64,000 nt of DNA from Aureobasidium sp. EXF-3400 (lineage: Eukaryota > Ascomycota > Dothideomycetes > Dothideales > Saccotheciaceae): positions 1-64,000 of the forward strand of contig SWBL01000263.1 of NCBI GenBank assembly GCA_024195585.1, written 5' to 3'. The notes under the pieces are model-generated. The model saw only the letters and a program-made list of their open reading frames with translations. It did not search any database and was not told where the DNA came from. This document shows positions 55,684 to 64,000 of this stretch, one piece after another. Within the stretch, counting starts at the first letter, position 1. Every line of letters begins with the position of its first letter. A program made the position numbers and the translations under genes.

Positions 55684-56225
55684 TTGATCAGGCCTTTTTC
55701 CCAAATTCAATTGCGTTACTTCAAAGTCTCCAATTCTGCCAAGTTCAACGCAAGCCCGAACGTCGAACATCGGTCACAAGACAGAGGATTGCGTGGACCT
55801 TCTCGCCCGCTGGCATTGGTGGAACGAAATGATGAATTTGTGCAAGAGCGGTGGAGATCCTCAAGCAGATCATTTCTAACCGACCCACTAACCACGCAGT
55901 ATCCTTACGCAAGTTGCTCGTCTCACAGGCTTGGAATTTCCAGACATAATGACCTTGATTTGTGTCTTCAGCTCCGAAGCCATGGAATTGTCTCTTTTAC
56001 CAATTAGAATCTTCTCTTCTGCTGCTCTGGCCACTCATGGTGACACCGAGGCTATGGCACTGGGTTCTACTATAACAACGAAGCCTCACTTGTTACAGAC
56101 TGTATAAGAGAATAGCATTGCAGAGCGGTGTGGCGTTCATCGTGAGCAAAACAGCGATTTGGAAGCCACTCAATACCCATCGGACAAAAAACACTCGGTA
56201 TCAAAATCTTCCATTTGATCATTTG
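55684..56225. other. Convergent intergenic region
   Basis: 542 bp between the DUF4246 and CLC gene ends. A 107-codon frame runs on from the DUF4246 stop, and another frame has a coding-like stretch near 55760-55880, but neither can be extended or recognised. Confidence 0.35.
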
Positions 56226-59036
56226 CTATGCGCGGGTTTCGCCTAGATCGATATCGTGCTCTTCACTTGCACCTCCCCTACCCTCATAAAGAAGCCCTCT
56301 CTCTTCGCCCTCATCGCCTTCCCTAAGCACACCAGCACCAATACCTCTGACCCTCATATGTGCAGCCTCATCTTCTCTGGCTCCGGCAACTCTGCCCCCA
56401 CTCTCATCTCCTCCGTTCACAACAAACCAGACGTCCTTTTTCGTAAGCAAGCCCTTCAACACACCTCTATCGCAGAACCCGAGGTATCGCAGACCCAAGC
56501 GTTGGAAGTAGTTGACACACAACTCTAGTCCAATGGCAGAATTCAGGGTGATGGGTGTTTGGTCCATCCATGGACGGAGATCAAGTGTATGTTCAACATC
56601 AGCAAGCGGTTGATGGGAGAAGAAACATTGGGTATGTGGTGGCAGATTTCTCGCCGTGGCTGCAGAAGACAATGCAAAAGACAACTCTGTCCTTGAGATA
56701 TAACCAAGCAATACCGCGTCGTGAGAATTTGATATCACTGGGAAGCCCCTGTAGGAGTGTTCCTTGAGTAGATTGCCTAGGGTTTCGATTGTGCTGCCTT
56801 CGGCGGTAATAGTGACTAGGTCTTCCAATCTTGTCATGATTTGCGAGACTGGAATGTCGGGGATTGGTCTGTCGTCGCGATTGTCGAGGAAAGGATATTC
56901 ATTGAATGCGATCCAGGCTTCGTAAATACCTCGCTTACCCAGCGCATCGCCGACCCATTTCGCTATCATGACGGCGATCATAATTGGAAGGACATAGGTA
57001 AGGGCGCCCGTTAATTCGAACATGATGACCACGATGGAGACAGTCATTCTTGTTGCGCCAGCTAGAGCAGAAGCTGCACCAACTATAGCGTAGGTTCCTG
57101 GAGTGATGCATGGAACGTCGGGCTCGCAAGAAGCAAAAACAATCCACTTAGGATGTTCGCGTTGCCAGACCTCGACGATGAGACCAATGACACGTCCATA
57201 CAGAGCACCGATAGTCATGGACGGCAGTAATATGCCAGCAGGAATCTGAAGACCAAAAGTCAAGGATGTGAAGAAGAAGCCAATGATGGCGGAGATGAGC
57301 AATAGGAAAATGACACCAGTATTGGCGATTCCGCTTTTGCACAGACCAAGAGGATCAGATTGGATATCTTTGCATTCTGCAAAGAGATAGTAGACCAACT
57401 CCGAAGCTTGAGCGCGCAAGAAGGTCACAGGGAAGGCGATGACAGAAGTGGCGATGGTGATGATGCAGACCTCCAGTAAAGGTCGACCCTTGAGCGGATA
57501 GCGGGGCGAGTCTCGAAGTGCTGCCAGACGCATGTTGAGCTTGATGAGCAAACCACCATAGAGACCGCCAAGAAGACCAATTATGGCGTAAGCGACCATC
57601 TCGAATCCGTGCCATCCGGTATGGTAAGTCACAGAGTAGGGCACAGTCTTGCCTGTACGAAAAGGATCGACGGCCTTGAGAGTGAAGGCGGCAATCATGG
57701 CGCAGACAAACGACTGCCACATGGTCTTGTCGGGAAAGTAGTAGGAAAGAGACTCAAGACTGAACAGCACGCCTCCGACAGGTGCACCGAAAGCAACCGA
57801 GATTCCAGAAGCGGAAGCGGCAGACAGAACCTCGCGTTTACGAGCTGTGGCACGTCAGTATACTCTGTTTACATATAAACATGCTCGACATACCTTCGTT
57901 GCCGTTGATACTTTCGAAAGGCTTCATGAACAGGTTGGCGCAACAGCAGGCGACATGAACCAGTGGACCTTCTTTGCCCAGCCATAGACCAGAGGCTACT
58001 GCAAGACACTAGGAGCAGTCAGCAGAGTAGCATGAGAGCGAATTGAGTAAACTAACCAGGCCGATAGACTTGGTCACCAAGGTCCAGATGCCCATGAATC
58101 GACGAATCACGAAGCCTCCAAGAACAGTCTTGACCTCAGGTATACCACTTTGCTTGGCATACGTCGAGAACCTGGTGACGAGATATGTAGCGGTGGATGC
58201 AAACAGGACCTGTAGATGTTGTTAGATTCTGAACTCTCTTTTCGGCTGGCCGCACATACCGAAAAAGCGGGGTACAAGACAAAGTTGATGATCCAGCTAC
58301 CAGCGCTGGAAGAGACACGCATGCCTTGACTCCACAACTGCCAGTCTGGACACGTCTCGTAGTCTTTTTGGCCCCAGCAACAAAAGCCTTTGTTCAGATA
58401 GAACTTTCCACCATCTTTGACGTTACTGCAATAACCAGCCTTGAGGTCGCCTAACCAGCCACTCGTGATGTCGATAGCAGCAGCGATGGCACCGACAGCA
58501 ATTCCAGTGGCCACCAGGATGATCCATGTTTGACTGCTATCGGCTAGTAGCTGGAAGTATCCTAGCAAGCCAACGGCATTGGATCGCAGCACTCTCAGAC
58601 GCTGTCTTTCTTTTGCATACTCGAAGATCCAATCAATGGCAGTCAGGTTGTCATAGCCGACACGACGACCCGGGCCCTCGACATACCAGTCGAGTGCTGA
58701 GGGATCCTTTGTATCTTGTGCGACAGCTGGGGTGTTGAGGTAAGAGAGGATGTTGGCAGTGGTGGGCTGGACGGGTGAACGCGAGCTGACACGGCGCTGC
58801 TGTAGGTTCGAAGCATCATGGTCATATGCAGGCGATGGACTTCGACTGGTCGACAAGGGCGAAGGCAGATAGGCAGACGAGGTGCGAAAGTTGGACTTGG
58901 ACGACGTGTGCGCATTCACGTCACCATCACGGTCGTCGTGGATTGGAGACTCGAGATATGGCGATTCGTAGGGATTGCGACTAGACTCGGCCTCGACAGC
59001 ATGATTGCTGTGAGAGTTGGAAGAGGATGCTGACAT
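56226..59036 (-). CDS. CLC-family chloride channel/transporter with CBS domains
   Basis: Exons on the minus strand are 59036-58260, 58209-58057, 58008-57894 and 57844-56226 (introns 48-50 bp), giving 887 aa. A Ser/Pro-rich cytosolic N-terminus precedes the membrane core. The Cl- filter region reads [20 protein letters not shown] (Ser kept, the usual leading Gly is Gln), followed by the gating-glutamate motif GKEGP (E323) and [19 protein letters not shown]. In the last motif the second Glu of the common FSLEE form is Ser380. Two CBS domains follow ([15 protein letters not shown], then [19 protein letters not shown]). The membrane that hosts it cannot be told. Loss of the proton glutamate argues against ordinary H+/Cl- exchange. 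Confidence 0.92.
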
Positions 59037-59774
59037 GAGGCATGCGATGCAGCCTGCTACTCGGTCAAGCTGTCATGTTGATGTTTAATATCGGTCGTCG
59101 CATTGCTTCACATGCTTCCTCCCTGCCCCGCTGTTTCGAAGCCATCCATGATCCTTTTGTACGAAGCCTGGTTGCCGTTTCAATCTACATACACAATTAT
59201 TGATGCAGAGCGGATCGTGAGAGCAGATCTATATATTTCTATGCTCCATTGTCTTGTGGTAATTCGAGCGTCTATGCATAAAGAGCTTGGGCATACGCAA
59301 AATGATTGGTGCCATCAGTATTCGAGTTGGGTAGAAGTTTGAGAAAGGTCCATACTAAACTCTTTTTCGATCGTCTACCCATGACCCTCTGTGTAGTAAG
59401 CCTGATACCGAGCCACCTGGCTACTAGGATACGCAACTCTACATCCATCAAATCAAGTCATAGCAAAGATTCAAAGGAAGGATGCTACAACATATTCAGG
59501 CCAGATTTCCGTGGCTTTAGGGGCAACCCTGATCAAGGAGAAGTTTGACATGAAAGTCGATATGTCTTTGAAATGCACCTAGATTTCTGAGTCTTCTCAA
59601 CTTGTCAAGTGGAAACATGAATCGACCTTGTTTGACAATGTGTATAGGTTGAAAAAGTGTCGAATGTGGTAGAAGTTTTTGTACACCATAAGTTTGCCCC
59701 AATATAAGTACATAAACGCCGTCACATGTATGCCATGTTCGTCTGGATGAAAAGGAAAGGAAGAATGGGAGCAT
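59037..59774. other. Intergenic region, no gene seen
   Basis: About 0.7 kb between the CLC start and the 3' end of bL12m. Only short frames (under 90 codons). No RNA gene found. Confidence 0.4.
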
Positions 59775-60381
59775 CTACTCCATGACAACAACAGCACCGA
59801 GGGCCTTGAGTGTCTCGACAATCTTCTCACCCTCCTCCTTGGGCACACCCTCCTTCATGAGCTTGGGTGCGCTCTCGACAAACTTCTTGCTGTCAACCAG
59901 GGACAGACCCAACAGACTCTTGATCTCCTTGATGACCTTGGGCTTGGATCCAGCGTCGAATGACTGGAGCTTGAGGTTGAACAGAGACTTTTCTTGTGCG
60001 GCGGGAGCGGCCTCCTCCTCCTCAGCAGCGGCAGGGGCAGCGGCGGGGGCAGCAGCGGCAGCGAAACCACCAACAGGCAGGTCGGGGATGTTGAGGCGAG
60101 TCTGATAGGATGCGTTAGTATCTACTCCAGCAAGAATGTCAAGCGGCGCATTCTCTACTGACCTTGAGCGAAGAAACAAGGTCGGCAGTCTCGAGAAGGG
60201 TCAATTGGCCGATCTGATCAACAATGGCAGCGATCTTGGGGTTGGTGGGAGCGGCGGCCTCGGTGGATTGCCATCTCCTTGAGAGGAACTGCTTGGTCTG
60301 GGTGGATGAGACAGAGGCGCGGACGACGGGCGACTGGGCGGCGGCGCATCGCCTGAGGACACGTTGGCAGGAGAGCGACAT
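59775..60381 (-). CDS. mnp1: Mitochondrial ribosomal stalk protein bL12m (Mnp1)
   Basis: The L7/L12-type stalk protein of the mitochondrial large subunit, which recruits translation factors. Exons on the minus strand are 60381-60163 and 60101-59775 (61 bp intron), giving 181 aa. It has a presequence (MSLSCQRVLRRCAAAQSPVV), an N-terminal dimerisation helix (IGQLTLLETADLVSSLK), an Ala/Glu hinge, and the C-terminal domain (KPKVIKEIKSLLGLSLVDSK, LKALGAVVVME). The in-frame ATG at 60510 was rejected because it precedes a leader-like, non-presequence stretch. Divergent from midasin by 268 bp. Confidence 0.92.
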
Positions 60382-60649
60382 GACGGCGGTGTGTGGAGAG
60401 AGAAGGAGGTGGATCGACGAGCTCGAGGCGGAAGGTGCGACTGCGGTATACAAGACTCGTGACTGCCTTTGATCTTGTGCTTCAAAGTGTTCCTTCCTCA
60501 GATTTCCCACAGCCGCGGTCCGTGCGCTGCATTTGCGGCGAAGGCAAGAACCTCCGAAGCTTTGCTTTCTTTGAACATTTCTATATCAAGAAACTTTTTT
60601 TCTTGACAATCCATTTCTCGACAAGAGTCGTTCATTTCTTGTCGCCAGA
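60382..60649. promoter_or_regulatory. Divergent promoter, bL12m / midasin, with an inverted repeat
   Basis: 268 bp between opposed start codons of a mitoribosomal gene and a cytosolic ribosome-assembly gene. An 8-bp inverted repeat, CGACAAGA (60619-60626) and TCTTGTCG (60637-60644), ends five bases before the midasin ATG. It could form a hairpin in the mRNA leader or be a protein-binding palindrome. Confidence 0.5.
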
Positions 60650-63600
60650 ATGGATGTATCGTGGGAAACTCATAATCTGGCATCACGCATCTCCCAATTA
60701 CCGCCAGAGCTTGCTGGAGCGTTACAACAAGGCGACGGCGCACACTTTTTGGCTCAACTTAGCAGAACTGCTCTCGACAGACGATACACGGATACCATTC
60801 TGATTCACGCCGAAGCCTTGATCCCACACTGTTGTGCCGAGTTCCACACCTCCTCCGATTACGTCTCGGTCGTCGCTGCATACGCTCGCATCGTCTCTCT
60901 CGCTCCTCACATTTCCGAATACGCCGAGCGCTACCTTAGTTCGCATAATGTCGATAGCATCCCCGACTCAAATCTTTTCACAACCGAATACTTCTTTGCC
61001 TTGATCCGCTTGTTGCGATCCGATCGCCAAACATTTGCCAAGTTTGTGCCATTCTCACGGATACACCAATTGCTCGACCATGATGCTCGTGCACTACGTT
61101 ATCTTGCCATCCGTGTGCTATGTCTGTATCTGAGCGCCGCAGATGCTGCTCTACAAGACATGACCAACAAGTACCTCGCAAATGATGCTGCATCACAGGA
61201 CTTGATTGCGCCGCTTGGATCATGGGAGGGCAAAGAGATCGACTACCGTCTTCTCACCTTATGGGAGGAACGTCGCCTGAAGAATCTAGAGAAAGAGAGG
61301 GAAGCCTTACAACAGGAACGTGCTGTCTACATGGACGCTGAAAATGCTCCTAGACAGCCCGTCATCTTGCCAGCTGAACTCTTCCATCCCTCGACAGCAT
61401 GCATATCGGGTGTCTTGCTACCTCGTGGTGCTGCTCCTACAGACGCGTCGACAAACTCGATAGTCGAAACCCCCACCACGGCCGCGAATCTGCGTGAGCT
61501 AGCCGCCTCACTTAAAGCTCCTAACCCAGTACTGATGACAGGTCTTGCTGGTTCTGGAAAGACGCTACTTGTGCGTCATGCTGCACGCCAGCTTAACAAG
61601 CTCAAGTCGATGGTCACATTACATTTGAACGAACAGAGTGATGCAAAGCTGCTCATTGGAATGTACACGACCGGCAAGACTCCTGGATCATTCGTCTGGC
61701 AGGCTGGTGTTCTGACAACTGCTGTACTGGAGGGTCGTTGGGTGTTCATCGAGGATTTGGATCGCGCGCCGAACGATATCATCAGCACTTTGCTCCCTTT
61801 GATTGAGAGAAACGAACTCGTGATCCCCAGCAGAGGCCAAACAATACACGCCGCTAGAGGTTTCCGCATCATCGCTACCATGCGTACGTCCCTCTCGAAC
61901 AGCGGGCATGAGACCAAGCCAGCCTATAACTTGCTGGGTGCTCGCCACTGGAAGTCTGTACACGTCGACATGCTACCATCGGATGAATTGAAGCAAGTAG
62001 TGGTTGGTCTCTTCCCTACACTTCACGAATTTTCCTCCCAGTTTGTCACGGTTTTTCAAAATCTGCAGTTGCTCAAACAACAGGCACACCTCGCAAGTCG
62101 CAGCAGGACTGGTCTGATGCGTGAGGTGAACCCGAGAGATCTGCTCAAATGGTGTGCTAGAGTGGCACTTATGCTTGGAGACAGGCCCAACATGACTGCC
62201 GGTGAGCTTGATCAAATTTTCTTAGATGCTGTTGATTGTTTTGCCGGTGCCTTGCCTGAGGGTGCAGCTTACACGGCTCTTACTTCTTGCATCGCTGAGA
62301 ACCTGCAAATCGATCCTCAACGCTGTCAGCACCTGCTAGGCGAGAGAACCATCATTCACAAGGAAGAACCCTCACGAGTCACAATTGGTCGTTCAGTCTT
62401 TCCTCGTCAACAGCGGAAAGGACTCGCTGGTCCCACCGGCAAGCGCGCCTTCTCAACGAATGCACACACTCTCCGTCTACTTGACCGTGTTGCTGTAGCT
62501 GTTGCACAGAAAGAGCCTCTGCTGTTGGTTGGAGAAACAGGTACTGGTAAAACCACCAGTGTGCAACACCTTGCAGACCAACTTGGCAAAAAGCTCGTTC
62601 CTTTCAACTTGTCTCAGCAGAGTGAAAGTGGTGATCTTCTTGGTGGTTTCAAGCCTGTCAATGCTCGCTCCATCATCATACCTTTGAAAGAGGAGTTTGA
62701 TGATTTGTTCTCTGCCAGTTTCTCGTACAAGCGAAATGCTCAATTCATTGACATGCTCAACAAATGTATGGGTAAGCAGCAGTGGGTTCGTGTATGCAAG
62801 TTATGGAACACAGCTCTTGGCATGGTAGAGCAACAAAGAGTTGCCGCCCTGCAAGCTGGTAACAGATCTCCCTCTCGAAACGCTGAAAACCCTGCCAAGA
62901 AGCGTAAGGTCGAGCCAGCCATGAGCACTGTCCTGAGTGAAAGATGGGACAAATTTGCTCTAGAAGTCAAGAGTCTGGAAAATCGTCTCGCTGCTGGCCA
63001 GGAGTCGTTCGCTTTTGCCTTTGTTGAGGGCAACATCGTCAAGGCCGTCAGGAATGGCGACTGGGTCCTTCTTGATGAGATCAATCTTGCTTCACCAGAC
63101 ACGCTGGAAGCACTGGCCGACTTGTTCGATATCAGCTCGCCTTCTCTTATGCTGAGTGAAGCTGGTAGCGTCGAGGTCATCAAAGCTCATCCTCAATTCC
63201 GTGTCTTTGCTGCTATGAATCCTGCGACTGACGTAGGCAAGAAAGACTTGCCTCTTGGTATTCGTTCAAGATTCACCGAGCTCTACGTGGAGAGTCCGGA
63301 CCGCGATTACCAAAGTTTGCGAAATATTGTCCAAGCTTATCTTGGCCAGGAAGCAGTTTTGGACAAATCTATCGCTTCAGATGTGGCTAAGCTGCACCAA
63401 GCGACGCAGAAGCTGAACGAAGAGAATCTACTTGTCGATGGCGCTGGACAGAAGCCGCATTTCAGTTTGAGAACACTTACACGTGCTTTGATCTATGCAA
63501 AGGATGTGTCGCCGCTATGCTCAATTCGTAGAGCTGTTGCAGAGGGTATTCAGATGAGTTTCTTGACTTTGCTTGACAAAGAGTCTGAAGCCCGTCTGTT

Positions 63601-64000
63601 ACCACTCATCCACCAGCACATGTTCGGCAAGCTTGCAAATGCTGCAGCCGAGCTCAAGAAGCCCTTCCGCCAACCCCAAGATGGACACACCTATGTCAAA
63701 GACGGAGCTTACTGGCTCAGACAGGGCAACTTCACCGTTCACGATCAGCCGCACTACATCATCACACCTTTCATCCGCCGAAATCTCGACAATCTTATTC
63801 GTGCTTCATTCACTCGCCGCTTCCCTGTTTTGATCCAAGGTCCAACCTCCGCCGGAAAGACCAGTATGATCGAGTACTTGGCTAACAAATCCGGAAACAA
63901 ATTTGTTAGAATCAACAACCATGAGCACACTGACTTGCAAGAGTACCTTGGTACATACGTGTCTGGCTCTGATGGTCGTCTTCAATTCCAAGAGGGTGTA
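60650..64000 (+). CDS. MDN1: Midasin (Mdn1/Rea1), N-terminal part; runs off the window
   Basis: A giant dynein-like AAA ATPase that strips assembly factors (Ytm1, Rsa4) from pre-60S ribosomes. The frame is open without introns from ATG 60650 to the window end, 1117 codons; complete midasins are close to 5000 aa, so about a fifth is present. An N-terminal helical domain (residues 1 to about 270) precedes the AAA ring. Walker A motifs: GLAGSGKT near residue 298 (AAA1), GETGTGKT near 628 (AAA2), GPTSAGKT near 1064 (AAA3). Between them are WVFIEDLDRAP and WVLLDEINLASPDTLE (Walker B) and AAMNPATDVGKKDLPLGIRS with its arginine fingers. AAA1 has Asp after the Walker B Glu (EDLDRAP), the usual form for that module. 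Confidence 0.95.
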   Translation, partial: MDVSWETHNLASRISQLPPELAGALQQGDGAHFLAQLSRTALDRRYTDTILIHAEALIPHCCAEFHTSSDYVSVVAAYARIVSLAPHISEYAERYLSSHNVDSIPDSNLFTTEYFFALIRLLRSDRQTFAKFVPFSRIHQLLDHDARALRYLAIRVLCLYLSAADAALQDMTNKYLANDAASQDLIAPLGSWEGKEIDYRLLTLWEERRLKNLEKEREALQQERAVYMDAENAPRQPVILPAELFHPSTACISGVLLPRGAAPTDASTNSIVETPTTAANLRELAASLKAPNPVLMTGLAGSGKTLLVRHAARQLNKLKSMVTLHLNEQSDAKLLIGMYTTGKTPGSFVWQAGVLTTAVLEGRWVFIEDLDRAPNDIISTLLPLIERNELVIPSRGQTIHAARGFRIIATMRTSLSNSGHETKPAYNLLGARHWKSVHVDMLPSDELKQVVVGLFPTLHEFSSQFVTVFQNLQLLKQQAHLASRSRTGLMREVNPRDLLKWCARVALMLGDRPNMTAGELDQIFLDAVDCFAGALPEGAAYTALTSCIAENLQIDPQRCQHLLGERTIIHKEEPSRVTIGRSVFPRQQRKGLAGPTGKRAFSTNAHTLRLLDRVAVAVAQKEPLLLVGETGTGKTTSVQHLADQLGKKLVPFNLSQQSESGDLLGGFKPVNARSIIIPLKEEFDDLFSASFSYKRNAQFIDMLNKCMGKQQWVRVCKLWNTALGMVEQQRVAALQAGNRSPSRNAENPAKKRKVEPAMSTVLSERWDKFALEVKSLENRLAAGQESFAFAFVEGNIVKAVRNGDWVLLDEINLASPDTLEALADLFDISSPSLMLSEAGSVEVIKAHPQFRVFAAMNPATDVGKKDLPLGIRSRFTELYVESPDRDYQSLRNIVQAYLGQEAVLDKSIASDVAKLHQATQKLNEENLLVDGAGQKPHFSLRTLTRALIYAKDVSPLCSIRRAVAEGIQMSFLTLLDKESEARLLPLIHQHMFGKLANAAAELKKPFRQPQDGHTYVKDGAYWLRQGNFTVHDQPHYIITPFIRRNLDNLIRASFTRRFPVLIQGPTSAGKTSMIEYLANKSGNKFVRINNHEHTDLQEYLGTYVSGSDGRLQFQEGV

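Overview
The window reads as nuclear DNA of a filamentous ascomycete (Pezizomycotina). The evidence is short spliceosomal introns (mostly 45-65 bp, GT..AG, with CTRAC-like branch sites), ATP-citrate lyase encoded as a separate small subunit, several Zn2Cys6 regulators, and the fungus-restricted families DUF6604 and DUF4246. A Dothideomycete is my best guess, but the sequence does not prove the class. There is no plasmid, phage, CRISPR array, complete transposon or secondary-metabolite cluster. All splice junctions below were assembled by eye from reading frame, splice signals and family similarity.

Layout. 0-6.5 kb: ATP-citrate lyase subunit (acl2, +), mitochondrial S-adenosylmethionine carrier (-), and, divergent from it, tRNA(Ile)-lysidine synthetase (+). 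8.4-10 kb: a seven-exon secreted Thr-rich protein. 11.5-13.7 kb: a Zn2Cys6 regulator (-). 14.3-20.1 kb: a compact housekeeping block with mitoribosomal uL23m (-) / DUF202 membrane protein (+) and RPA2 (-) / DEAD-box helicase Dbp10 (+) as two head-to-head pairs. 22.9-29.0 kb: two more Zn2Cys6 regulators, one PAS-containing (RfeC-like) and one Gal4-like. Then come an intron-containing tRNA-Gly(CCC), an F-box-like protein (-), a Ca2+-regulated mitochondrial carrier (-), cyclin C (+), a conserved hypothetical (+) and the mitochondrial F1-ATPase inhibitor (+). 41-47 kb: a patatin-like phospholipase with a RING-like motif, and a DUF6604 gene broken by a frameshift and an in-frame stop. 47-51.6 kb: an amino-acid permease (-) and a small single-pass membrane protein (+). 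51.6-55.7 kb is an accessory pocket: decayed coding sequence on the minus strand, an AT-rich island and a DUF4246 gene. 56-64 kb: a CLC chloride transporter (-), mitoribosomal bL12m (-) and, divergent from it, midasin (MDN1, +), which runs off the right edge.

Themes. Many genes serve mitochondria (SAM carrier, TilS, uL23m, Ca2+ carrier, IF1, bL12m) or ribosome assembly (Dbp10, midasin). They often sit in divergent pairs with 200-330 bp shared promoters. The most informative oddities are a CLC protein lacking the proton glutamate, the degraded DUF6604 gene, the membrane-protein relic beside the AT-rich island, and a repeated exon/intron junction in the secreted Thr-rich gene.
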